Source: Arthrobacter sp. ISL-65
Lineage (GTDB): Bacteria > Actinomycetota > Actinomycetes > Actinomycetales > Micrococcaceae
Length of the DNA: 64,000 nt
NCBI RefSeq assembly: GCF_018613795.1
Contig: NZ_JAGGPN010000005.1
Location: 53,176 to 117,175 of the forward strand
Direction of reading: 5' to 3'
Numbering within the stretch: the stretch's first letter is position 1; every line of letters begins with the position of its first letter. The translations under genes were made by a program, and so were the position numbers. The notes beneath the pieces were generated by a model. That model saw nothing but the letters and a program-made list of their open reading frames with translations, searched no databases and was not told where the DNA came from. Positions 15,985 through 23,664 of the stretch are shown piece by piece.

Positions 15985-17508
15985 ATGCAATCCACCATCA
16001 CCAGTGAGTTGGCGAATGCTGAAGACACGCTCACCATCCTGAACCCGCGAACCGGGGAAACCGTCGGCAACCTTTCCGTCGCCGGCGCAGATGATGTGGC
16101 AGGAGCCGTGGCGGCGGCCCGCGCTGCCCAACCCGGCTGGGCTGCCACGCCTCCCGGGGAGCGGGGCCAGCTGCTGCGCGCGGCCGCCCGGGCGCTGGAG
16201 GCGGCCGCTGCCGAACTTGCGGATCTGAACGCACAGGAGACCGGCCGTCCGGTGGATGAGGCCCTGGCCGGTATTGCCGCCGGTGTTTCCACGCTGGAGC
16301 AGTATGCGGAGCTCGGTCCCGTACACCGCGGCCACAGCCTCCGCGGCAACGCGCTTGCAGCTGATTACACCGTCGCGGAGCCCCGCGGCGTGGCCGTCTT
16401 GCTGACGCCGTGGAACGATCCCGTCGCCGTGGCCTGCGGGCTCATAGGGGCCGCCCTGGTTACCGGGAACACGGCCGTTCACAAACCGAGCGAGCGCTGC
16501 CCCCACGTGGGAGAGCTGCTGGGGGAGGCGCTGGCGCCGGTTTTTCCGCCCAACGTGCTGGTCACGCTGATTGGAGGGGCCGACGTCGGGACCCTCCTCA
16601 CGCAGCAGACTGACATTGATATGTTCGCCCACGTCGGGTCCAGCGCGACCGGTGACCGGATTGCGCGCGCGGCGGTGCTGACGGGTGCATATGTGATCAG
16701 GGAAAACGGCGGGAATGATCCGCTGCTGGTGGATGCGGACGTGGATCCCGGCTGGGCCGCGGAGCAGGCGGCGATCGGGGCCTTCAGCAACAGCGGGCAG
16801 ATCTGCACGTCGGTGGAGCGGATCTATGTCCACCGGTCCATCGCCGAACCGTTCTGCCGGGCGCTCGCCGGACAGGCCCGGGACCGGAACACCGAACGCC
16901 GGCTCGCGCCGCTCGTGGACACCCGGATGCGGGACGCGGTCCACCGGCACGTGGCCGAGGCGCTGCAGCTGGGTGCCCGGGCCGTGGAGGGCGGCACGGT
17001 CCCGGACGGGCCAGGCGCCTTCTACCCGGCCACGGTCCTGTTGGACTGCACCGACACCATGGACGTCATGGCCGAGGAAACGTTCGGCCCTGTCGCTCCG
17101 GTGCGTGTGGTGGACAGCTTCGAGGAAGGGCTCACGCTCGCCGCGGCCGGCCGGTACGGACTTGCCGCCACCGTTCTGACCGGCACCATCGCCCACGCCC
17201 AGCAAGCCGTCGCCGCGCTGCCGGTGGGGACCGTCAAGGTCAACGAAGTGTTCGGTGGCGCACCCGGCGGAGCCGCCCAGCCCCGGGGCGAAAGCGGGCA
17301 CGGGTTTGGCTACGGACCCGAACTCCTGGACGAATTCACACGTGTCAAGGTGGTGCACATCGCTGCGCCGCCTGCGCCGGCGGCCCAGGCCCGGCAAGCC
17401 AACGACGCTGGGCCAGCCGGCGGGGCAGTGTCAGGTGACGGGGCAGTGCCACCTGAAGGGGCAGTGCCAGGTGACGGGGCAGTGTCAGCTGACGGGGCAG
17501 CATCGTGA
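15985..17508 (+). CDS. Aldehyde dehydrogenase family protein
   Basis: A 507-residue NAD(P)-dependent aldehyde dehydrogenase. Catalytic Cys274 lies in NSGQICTS and the general base Glu240 in RENGGNDP, where most family members read ELGGK; the TPWNDP segment near residue 137 corresponds to the cofactor-binding TPWNFP. ATG 15985 is chosen for GTGAGGAG just upstream. The family part ends near residue 465; the remaining tail is low-complexity, ending in five repeats of the pattern GAVxxD/E. The stop overlaps the start of a second hldE-like gene, implying coupling and a role in sugar metabolism; the aldehyde is unknown. Confidence 0.87.
   Translation: MQSTITSELANAEDTLTILNPRTGETVGNLSVAGADDVAGAVAAARAAQPGWAATPPGERGQLLRAAARALEAAAAELADLNAQETGRPVDEALAGIAAGVSTLEQYAELGPVHRGHSLRGNALAADYTVAEPRGVAVLLTPWNDPVAVACGLIGAALVTGNTAVHKPSERCPHVGELLGEALAPVFPPNVLVTLIGGADVGTLLTQQTDIDMFAHVGSSATGDRIARAAVLTGAYVIRENGGNDPLLVDADVDPGWAAEQAAIGAFSNSGQICTSVERIYVHRSIAEPFCRALAGQARDRNTERRLAPLVDTRMRDAVHRHVAEALQLGARAVEGGTVPDGPGAFYPATVLLDCTDTMDVMAEETFGPVAPVRVVDSFEEGLTLAAAGRYGLAATVLTGTIAHAQQAVAALPVGTVKVNEVFGGAPGGAAQPRGESGHGFGYGPELLDEFTRVKVVHIAAPPAPAAQARQANDAGPAGGAVSGDGAVPPEGAVPGDGAVSADGAAS
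17422..17508 (+). repeat. 18-bp tandem repeats forming the C-terminus of the aldehyde dehydrogenase
   Basis: Four full units at 17422, 17440, 17458 and 17476 and a final partial unit encode GAVSGD, GAVPPE, GAVPGD, GAVSAD and GAAS. All begin GGGGCAGTG or GGGGCAGCA. The array runs to the stop codon, so the expansion only lengthens the tail. Confidence 0.9.
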
Positions 17509-19151
17509 CCGCCGGGACAGCCGGCGCCGGAGGACTCACAGGGGACGACGGCGGCCCGATGTCTTCCAAACCGGAGTTTTCCGAAACTGCGCATTCCTCA
17601 CCAGCGCCTTCCGAACCTGGGCAGTCCGGACCAGCGCTTTCCGAGCCGGTGCTTTCAGAACAGCGCGGCCTTGCGGCGTGGCTTCCCCGGAGGCTGGCCC
17701 AGGAGCATCCTGCCGTCACCGTCGTGGGCGACTTCATGCTCGACGGCTGGTGGACCGGCACGATCGACAGGATGTGCCGCGAGGCCCCGGCTCCCGTGGT
17801 GGACATCGCCCGGCGTGACTTTGCCCCCGGCGGTGCCGCCAACACGGCCATGAACCTGGCCGCACTCGGCGCGCGTGTCAGCGTGGCAGGAATCATCGGA
17901 GCGGACGACGCCGGCGCGGAACTTCGGCGTCAACTGGTCGCCGCGGGGGTGGACACCACGCTGCTCGCCGAACACCCGGACATGGCCACCCCCACCAAGA
18001 TCCGGATCAGCAGCGGCGGCCAGGTCCTCCTGCGCTTCGACGACACCGCGGCAACTGTCCCGCCCGACGCCCTGGCGACGTTTACGGCGGCGGTTCCCGC
18101 CGCCGTCGGACACCAGAACGCGGTGGTGATCTGCGACTACGGAACGGGCGTCCTCGCAGAACCGGTCCGCGGCCGGCTCATCGAATCCCTGGCCGGGCGC
18201 GGTCAGGACACGCTGGTGGTGGTGGACGCGCACGATCCGCGCCCGTGGGCCGGACTCGAGCCGGACCTGGTCACGCCCAACGCGCAGGAGGCCGCCCGGA
18301 TGCTTGACCTCCGGCTGGGCAGCGGGCCTGAGCGCGCGGCGGTGGTGACCGAGCACGCCGGCGAGCTGCTGCAGGCTACGGGAGCACGCGCCGTCGTGGT
18401 CACGCTGGACCGGGACGGGACGGTCCTCATTCCAGCCGCCGGAAACCCGCACCGGACGTGGGCACGGCCTGCCACCGAGAAGCAGGCCTCCGGCGCGGGC
18501 GACACGTTCGTGGCTGCCCTGACCCTGGCGCGTGCGGCGTCGTTGCCGCTGTCGGCCAGCCTGGACCTGGCGCAGGCCGCTGCGGATGTGGTGGTCCACC
18601 ATCCCGGCACGTCGGTGTGCGGCACGGACGAGCTGGGCCGCTACCTGGAGAGCTTCGGGGACGCCGCCGTGACGGCAGACGAACTGGAGCGGCACATCCG
18701 GGCCCACCGCAACGACGGCCAGCGTGTGGTGCTGACCAACGGATGTTTCGACGTCCTGCACCGCGGGCACACTCGTTACCTGAACCAGGCCAAGCAGCTC
18801 GGCGACATCCTGGTGGTGGCGCTCAACAGTGACGACTCCGTCCGGAAGCTCAAGGGGCCGGGCCGTCCTATCAACAGCGTGGCGGACCGGGCGGCCGTGA
18901 TCGCCGCCCTGAGCTGCGTGGACTACGTGACCGTCTTCGACACCGCGACGCCGATTCCTCTGATCGAACAGCTGCGTCCGGAAATCTACGCCAAGGGCGG
19001 GGACTACACGCCGGAGATGCTGGCCGAAACCGAGGCCGTGGAGGCGTACGGCGGCACGGTCAGCATCCTCGACTATGTGGCCGAGCGTTCCACCACGGCG
19101 ATGGTCCAGCGCATCCGCAACGGCGAGGGCGCCCCTGTCCCGGAGGGGTAA
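17505..19151 (+). CDS. Bifunctional HldE-like heptose kinase / adenylyltransferase, copy 2
   Basis: A 548-residue protein with a PfkB kinase domain (about residues 65-390; GGAANTAMN sugar loop, catalytic SGAGDTF) and a C-terminal nucleotidyltransferase (TNGCFDVLHRGH, YAKGGDY). It keeps the canonical GGAAN loop that copy 1 lacks, so it looks like the more orthodox HldE. The first 60 residues are a Ser/Pro/Glu-rich extension built from SEP-containing repeats. GTG 17505 overlaps the preceding stop; ATG 17559 is an alternative start. The two copies may serve different heptoses or one may be specialised as a kinase. Confidence 0.87.
   Translation: MTAGTAGAGGLTGDDGGPMSSKPEFSETAHSSPAPSEPGQSGPALSEPVLSEQRGLAAWLPRRLAQEHPAVTVVGDFMLDGWWTGTIDRMCREAPAPVVDIARRDFAPGGAANTAMNLAALGARVSVAGIIGADDAGAELRRQLVAAGVDTTLLAEHPDMATPTKIRISSGGQVLLRFDDTAATVPPDALATFTAAVPAAVGHQNAVVICDYGTGVLAEPVRGRLIESLAGRGQDTLVVVDAHDPRPWAGLEPDLVTPNAQEAARMLDLRLGSGPERAAVVTEHAGELLQATGARAVVVTLDRDGTVLIPAAGNPHRTWARPATEKQASGAGDTFVAALTLARAASLPLSASLDLAQAAADVVVHHPGTSVCGTDELGRYLESFGDAAVTADELERHIRAHRNDGQRVVLTNGCFDVLHRGHTRYLNQAKQLGDILVVALNSDDSVRKLKGPGRPINSVADRAAVIAALSCVDYVTVFDTATPIPLIEQLRPEIYAKGGDYTPEMLAETEAVEAYGGTVSILDYVAERSTTAMVQRIRNGEGAPVPEG
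17577..17663 (+). repeat. 30/15-bp in-frame repeats at the N-terminus of HldE copy 2
   Basis: Two 30-bp units (FSETAHSSPA, PSEPGQSGPA) are followed by two half units (LSEPV, LSEQ). Each begins with a TTCCGA or TTCAGA core. They lie upstream of the kinase domain. Confidence 0.75.
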
Positions 19152-19258
19152 AACGCTGGCTGGGCCTGCCGCCCGCCGGTGATCGAGCTCTGACCCGGCA
19201 CGCCCCACCACCCCCCGGTCAACTAGGCTTGAAGCATGACGGAAGCGGCGGAGAACTG

Positions 19259-20260
19259 ATGGCACGGCGCACCAAGTCAGGCGGAAAGCCGGGTTCCAAC
19301 GCAAGCAGTAAAACGGGCGGCAGAAGAGGCACGGCAGCGGCCTCCGAGGTGCTGGAAGTTCCCAAGGGAGCGCGTGCCGACCGCCCCGTTGAGGGGGTCT
19401 ACTACATCGACACTGGCGACTGCGAGCTCATCGCCGACCAGGACAACTCCACGGGCTGGCTCCTGCGCATCAACGGCGTGATGAGTTCCCACATTGACCT
19501 TGCCGATCCGCTGTTCCTCGACTTCGAGTACATGCGCTGGATGTCCGCCCTCATCGAATCCCGCTGGCAGCCTGAGACCAAGCCCAGGCTGCGGGGTCTG
19601 CACCTGGGCGGCGGAGCGTGCTCACTGGCGCGCTACTTCCACGCGGCCTACCCGGACGCCCGGCAGGTGGTGGTGGAACTGGACGGGAAGCTTGCCGAGT
19701 ACGTCCGCGGCTGGTTCGACCTGCCCAAGGCCCCGCTGCTGCGGCTGCGCGTCGGCGAAGCCCGCGCCGTGACCGAGACCCTCACCCCGGACACCCGAGA
19801 CTTCATCATCCGGGACGTCTTCGCCGGCGCGGTGACCCCGGTTGCGCTGACCACGGCCGAATTCAACGAAAATGTCCGGCAGGTACTCGCCCCCGGCGGT
19901 ATCTACGTGGTGAACTCGGGCGACGGTCCGGACCTGAAGAATGCCCGTGAGGACGCCGCCACCATCGCGGCCGCCTTCGAACACACCATCATCATCGCGG
20001 ATCCCGCCATGCTGAAGGGGCGCCGCTACGGCAACATGGTGATGGCCGGCAGCGATCAGCCGTTCGACGACGACCCACAGCTCGCGCGGCGGCTCCTGGG
20101 CGGGGCAGTGCCAGCGCACATCTGGAATGACGCGAAGGTGCGTGCCTTCGCCGCCGGAGCCCAGGTGCGCCACGACCCTGCGGCTCGCACAGATGCTGAA
20201 CCCGGCACGGACGCCGCAATCACCGCCGATCCAGGGCCTCAGCCGTCAGTCAGCGGCTGA
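19259..20260 (+). CDS. Spermidine synthase-like methyltransferase-fold protein
   Basis: A 333-residue protein whose core (residues about 105-270) matches the spermine/spermidine synthase fold: LRGLHLGGGACSLARYF for the nucleoside-binding loop, VVVELDGKLAEYVRGWF for the acidic residue after strand 2, and DVFAG where the catalytic Asp is usually found. The N-terminal 35 residues are basic and Gly/Ser-rich. Actinobacteria often carry such stand-alone proteins of unproven activity, so polyamine synthesis is not assured. ATG 19259 has GGCGGAGAA upstream. The 3' end overlaps the convergent LysR gene by 15 bp. Confidence 0.8.
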   Translation: MARRTKSGGKPGSNASSKTGGRRGTAAASEVLEVPKGARADRPVEGVYYIDTGDCELIADQDNSTGWLLRINGVMSSHIDLADPLFLDFEYMRWMSALIESRWQPETKPRLRGLHLGGGACSLARYFHAAYPDARQVVVELDGKLAEYVRGWFDLPKAPLLRLRVGEARAVTETLTPDTRDFIIRDVFAGAVTPVALTTAEFNENVRQVLAPGGIYVVNSGDGPDLKNAREDAATIAAAFEHTIIIADPAMLKGRRYGNMVMAGSDQPFDDDPQLARRLLGGAVPAHIWNDAKVRAFAAGAQVRHDPAARTDAEPGTDAAITADPGPQPSVSG

Positions 20261-21163
20261 GCCGCCGCGTCCTTGCCCGAGCAGCCACTCCCGGTGCGCG
20301 GTAGTTTGCTCGCGCAGCGCCGTCACCACGGCAGCGACGGCCGGCCGGCGCATCGACTCCGGGCGCAGGACCATCCAGTAGGGCAGCCGTTCGGCGATGT
20401 CCCCGGGCAGCAGGCGCACCAGGTCCTCGTGCCTGTCGGCCATGAAACACGGGAGGAACCCCACACCGGCTCCTGCCCGGGTGGCCTCGACGTGCACAAA
20501 TACGTTGGTGGAGCTGACGCCGTCGCGCATTGCCGGCACCAGCCGCCGCGGTGCATCAAGATCGTCCACCTGCAGCATAGAGTCCACGAAGTACACGAGC
20601 GGATGGGCGGTCAGGGCCTCCACCGACTCCGGCGTTCCGTTGGCCTCGATGTACGAGCGGGACGCGTACATTCCGAGCTCGTACTCGCCGAGCCGGAACG
20701 CTTCGGCCCGGTGGACCTGCGGCTCGCCCACCACCACCTCGATGTCCAGTCCCGAGCGCTGCTGGAGCGCCCGGCGGGTGACGGTGACGATCTCGACGCT
20801 GAGCCCCGGGTGATCCCTCCTCAGCCGGGCCACCGCCGGAGCGGCGATGTACGCGCTGAAGCCGTCGGTCGCCGTCATGCGTACTACGCCGGTAATCGGG
20901 TCAGGCGCGCGGCCTGACGGTCCCAGCGCACGCACCGCCGTTTCCACCTGCTCGGCCACCAGCACGGCCTGAGCGCCGAGCTCGGTCAGCTCCCAGCCCC
21001 CGGAGGCCCGGGCGAGAACACGGCCGCCCAAGGCCTTTTCCAGTGCGGCAATCCGGCGTGAAACGGTGGTGTGGTTCAGGCCCAGGACCTGGGCCGCCGT
21101 CGTGAACTTCGCCGAGCGGGAGACGGCGAGCAGCACCAGCAGGTCGTCCGGGTTGGCATCCAT
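20246..21163 (-). CDS. LysR-type transcriptional regulator
   Basis: A 305-residue regulator with an N-terminal winged helix (FTTAAQVLGLNHTTVSRRIAALE, residues about 17-39) and a periplasmic-binding-protein-like effector domain. ATG 21163 gives the usual LysR N-terminus; an ATG at 21202 is possible and has a weak GGAA upstream. It is divergent from the dehydrogenase at 21295, the classic LysR arrangement, so it probably controls that gene. The effector is unknown, possibly 3-hydroxybutyrate or a related acid. Confidence 0.88.
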   Translation of the reverse strand: MDANPDDLLVLLAVSRSAKFTTAAQVLGLNHTTVSRRIAALEKALGGRVLARASGGWELTELGAQAVLVAEQVETAVRALGPSGRAPDPITGVVRMTATDGFSAYIAAPAVARLRRDHPGLSVEIVTVTRRALQQRSGLDIEVVVGEPQVHRAEAFRLGEYELGMYASRSYIEANGTPESVEALTAHPLVYFVDSMLQVDDLDAPRRLVPAMRDGVSSTNVFVHVEATRAGAGVGFLPCFMADRHEDLVRLLPGDIAERLPYWMVLRPESMRRPAVAAVVTALREQTTAHREWLLGQGRGGSAAD

Positions 21164-21294
21164 ATCTGCAATTTTGCACGAATCCAGTGCCTGATTGGTC
21201 ATTGAACCGCGTTCCGTCTGCAGGAATACTCGGGTGAATCGGAAGTGCTGCACGAGGCGGCACGTGTCAGCGTGGACACTTGGAGGAGCAGACT

Positions 21295-22065
21295 GTGGAC
21301 GCACAAGGTCCGGACGTGGAAAAGAACCTGAACGGCCGCAAGGCGCTGGTCACCGGCGGGGCCAGCGGCATAGGCGCGGCGTGCGTACGGGAACTGGCCG
21401 CCAGGGGAGCCAAAGTGGTGGTGGCCGACGTCGACGAAGCCGGCGCCGCGGCCCTCGCCGATGAGGTGGGCGGCACGTCCTGGGCTGTCGACCTCCTGGA
21501 CGTCGAGGCCCTGGCTGCGCTGAGCCTGGACTGCGACATCCTGGTGAACAACGCCGGCATCCAGCGCATCAGCCCCATCGAGGACTTCGATCCCGTGGCA
21601 TTCCGGCGGATCCTGGCGCTGATGCTCGAGGCGCCCTTCCTGCTGATCCGTGCCGCCTTGCCGCACATGTACGCCAACGGCTTTGGCCGCGTCATCAATT
21701 TGTCGTCGGTGCACGGGCTCCGGGCTTCCCCGTTCAAGAGCGCCTATGTCTCGGCGAAGCATGGGCTCGAAGGGTTGAGCAAGGTGACTGCACTCGAGGG
21801 CGGTGAGCATGGCGTCACGTCCAACTGCATCAATCCCGGTTATGTGCGCACGCCGCTGGTGGAGAAGCAGATCGCGGACCAGGCTCGAGTCCACGGCATT
21901 CCGGAGTCCGAGGTCCTGGCGAAGGTGATGCTGACCGAGTCCGCTGTGAAGCGGCTCGTGGAACCCGAGGAGGTGGCATCGCTGGTTGCATGGCTATCCT
22001 CCGACGCCGCCGGAATGGTCACCGGGGCCAGTTACACCATGGACGGAGGGTGGTCCGCCCGGTAG
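21295..22065 (+). CDS. 3-hydroxybutyrate dehydrogenase-like SDR
   Basis: A 256-residue classical SDR: TGGASGIG nucleotide motif, NNAGIQ, SSVHGL containing the catalytic Ser, and YVSAKHG (YxxxK). The segment INPGYVRTPLVEKQI is typical of D-3-hydroxybutyrate dehydrogenases, which oxidise 3-hydroxybutyrate to acetoacetate. GTG 21295 is chosen because GGAGGAG precedes it by 6 bases; the TTG at 21280 overlaps this site. It is divergent from a LysR gene, probably its regulator. Confidence 0.85.
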   Translation: MDAQGPDVEKNLNGRKALVTGGASGIGAACVRELAARGAKVVVADVDEAGAAALADEVGGTSWAVDLLDVEALAALSLDCDILVNNAGIQRISPIEDFDPVAFRRILALMLEAPFLLIRAALPHMYANGFGRVINLSSVHGLRASPFKSAYVSAKHGLEGLSKVTALEGGEHGVTSNCINPGYVRTPLVEKQIADQARVHGIPESEVLAKVMLTESAVKRLVEPEEVASLVAWLSSDAAGMVTGASYTMDGGWSAR

Positions 22066-22109
22066 TCCCCACCGTCTCCCTAGCCTCGCAAGCTCGGCCA
22101 GGGAACCCT

Positions 22110-22133
22110 GACGGCGTGGGCCCACCCGCCGTC
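22110..22133. terminator. GC-rich hairpin between convergent genes
   Basis: GACGGCG and CGCCGTC form a perfect 7-bp outer stem around a partly paired TGGGCCCACC core. It lies between convergent genes ending at 22065 and 22160. No T-run follows, so the role as a bidirectional terminator is inferred. A direct repeat CGTCTCCCTAGCC flanks it on both sides. Confidence 0.5.
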
Positions 22134-22159
22134 TCCCTAGCCGTCGCGGGCAGTCCAAT

Positions 22160-22795
22160 CTAGCTCTTTGAACCCGTCAGGGCGAGGGTGCCGCCGAGCC
22201 CGATCATCATCACCCCGCCAGTAGTGGTGACTGCTGCTACCCGGCGGGGTGAGCGGGCGAACCACTGCCTGGCAGTTCCGGCGGCCAGCGCCCAGACGCT
22301 GTCCGAAACCAGCGCGATGGCCAGGAACGTGGCACCGAGCAGGGCGAGCTGGACGGGAATGGCGCCGGCAGAATGGTCCACGAACTGGGGGAGGACTGCC
22401 ACGAAGAACACAACGGACTTCGGATTGGTGGCCCCCACAATGAAGCCTTCGCGCAGAATCCGCCGGGTGGTCGCCGGCCTGGACGGATCCGGGCCCGCAG
22501 GGCCGCCCCGGCGATGCAGCACCGCCTGGATTCCCAGAAAAATGAGGTAAGCCGCGCCGGCAAACTTCACCACGGTGAACAGCAGCACGGACTGCGCCAG
22601 CACCACGCCGAGTCCCAGGGCCACGGCCGCGATCTGCAGCAGTTCCCCGGCCGCATTGCCGAGGACACTCAGCAGTCCGCCCCGCCGCCCCAAGGCCAGC
22701 GACCGTCCGATGACGAACAGGACGCTTGGGCCCGGGACGGCGATCAGCAATGCGGAGACCAAGGCAAAGGTCAGTAGATTCTGCAGCGGCAGCAT
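22160..22795 (-). CDS. LysE family translocator
   Basis: A 211-residue membrane protein with about six hydrophobic segments. The LysE/RhtB signature VPGPSVLFVIGRSLALGRRGG lies at residues about 20-40 and a second conserved segment GATNPKSVVFFVAVLPQF near residue 125. Such proteins export amino acids or related compounds driven by the proton gradient. ATG 22795 matches the family's usual start; the ribosome site is weak. Substrate unknown. Confidence 0.88.
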   Translation of the reverse strand: MLPLQNLLTFALVSALLIAVPGPSVLFVIGRSLALGRRGGLLSVLGNAAGELLQIAAVALGLGVVLAQSVLLFTVVKFAGAAYLIFLGIQAVLHRRGGPAGPDPSRPATTRRILREGFIVGATNPKSVVFFVAVLPQFVDHSAGAIPVQLALLGATFLAIALVSDSVWALAAGTARQWFARSPRRVAAVTTTGGVMMIGLGGTLALTGSKS

Positions 22796-22887
22796 GCCTG
22801 ATGGTAACGCCGGCCGTTGGCGGCCAGCCAGCACCGATGTGCTTTAAGCGGCTGGCAATGAACCAACGGCGCCTCAACTTCGTGCGC

Positions 22888-23106
22888 TCACCTTAGTGCG
22901 CCCGGGGGATCCCCCGGGCCCGGGTTGCCTGAGGCCCGGATGTACTCCTCCACAGCCGACTCCGGTACGCGGTAGGACTTGCCGAAGCGGTCGGCCGCCA
23001 GCGTTCCGGCCCGGACCATCCGGTAGACGGTCATTTTGGAAAGGCGCAGGGCCGCGGCCACCTCGGCAATGGTGAGGTAAGCGGTTGGCAGGTTGGCGAT
23101 GGACAT
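22888..23106 (-). CDS. Small helix-turn-helix protein, excisionase/MerR-like
   Basis: A 72-residue protein that is essentially one winged-helix domain: LTIAEVAAALRLSKMTVYRM is the helix-turn-helix, AADRFGKSYRVPE the wing. It belongs to the excisionase-family DNA-binding fold, which in Actinobacteria also includes chromosomal regulators such as BldC. No integrase or att site is nearby, so a phage origin is not supported. ATG 23106 has AGGAG 8 bases upstream. A perfect hairpin lies 28 bp before the start. Confidence 0.75.
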   Translation of the reverse strand: MSIANLPTAYLTIAEVAAALRLSKMTVYRMVRAGTLAADRFGKSYRVPESAVEEYIRASGNPGPGDPPGALR

Positions 23107-23133
23107 GGAATCGGCTCCTGTTGGTCGTCGGCT

Positions 23134-23161
23134 GGACTAGGCGGGATGACCCGCCTAGTCC
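23134..23161. promoter_or_regulatory. Perfect 12-bp inverted repeat with ATGA loop
   Basis: GGACTAGGCGGG at 23134-23145 pairs exactly with CCCGCCTAGTCC at 23150-23161. It covers the stop codon of the upstream small gene and lies 28 bp before the start of the HTH gene. It could be a terminator, an attenuator or the HTH protein's own operator; no T-run follows on the minus strand. Confidence 0.7.
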
Positions 23162-23409
23162 GGCCGCCTCAGTTGCCGGTGGTCGTAGAAGTACACCTGG
23201 TCCGAGGACCGGATCCCGATCGATCGGCCGTTCTTGACCACCACGGTGCCTTCCCGCCTGCCGTTGAACGGATCGTCGCCCAGCAGAACGTCGCCGATCC
23301 TGTAGGGAACAGCGGCCGTGCGCGCCCGCTGCAGCGTCTGGGCCAGGAAGCCGGACAACCGCCCGGATTGAATATTCTCTGCCGGCGCCCCGGCCTGGAT
23401 TTCCAACAT
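23155..23409 (-). CDS. Small hypothetical protein paired with HTH gene
   Basis: An 84-residue soluble protein, unrecognised. It has a beta-rich C-terminus with VVVKNGRSIGIRSSDQVYFYDH. ATG 23409 is chosen for GGAG upstream; 13 further residues are in frame before it. It precedes the HTH gene on the same strand with only the hairpin between, so the two are probably one unit. An AT-rich stretch at 23510-23640 upstream is likely its promoter region. Confidence 0.6.
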   Translation of the reverse strand: MLEIQAGAPAENIQSGRLSGFLAQTLQRARTAAVPYRIGDVLLGDDPFNGRREGTVVVKNGRSIGIRSSDQVYFYDHRQLRRPD

Positions 23410-23664
23410 GAGGACCACTCCTTCACAGTGTGACCAAAGTTCAAGCACTGGCGGCGCGGGTCCGGTTCATCATCCGGGTTTGATTCCCGGCCGGCTGGCA
23501 CCGTGTAGTCAACTGTAGGAAATAACCACATGCGTCACACGAGTAACATCTACCTCATTTATCACAACAGGCCCTCGCGTAACAGGCGGTGAGTACCTGT
23601 CTTTGCCTATTTTTACTACTTGTTTTGACCGTTTCCAGCTTGGCGCGCCATTTCCGCCGGAATC

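Noticed and set aside
22888..23409. Prophage or integrative element, from the excisionase-like protein
   Set aside because: No integrase, phage gene, att repeat or base-composition break is visible; the fold also occurs in ordinary regulators.
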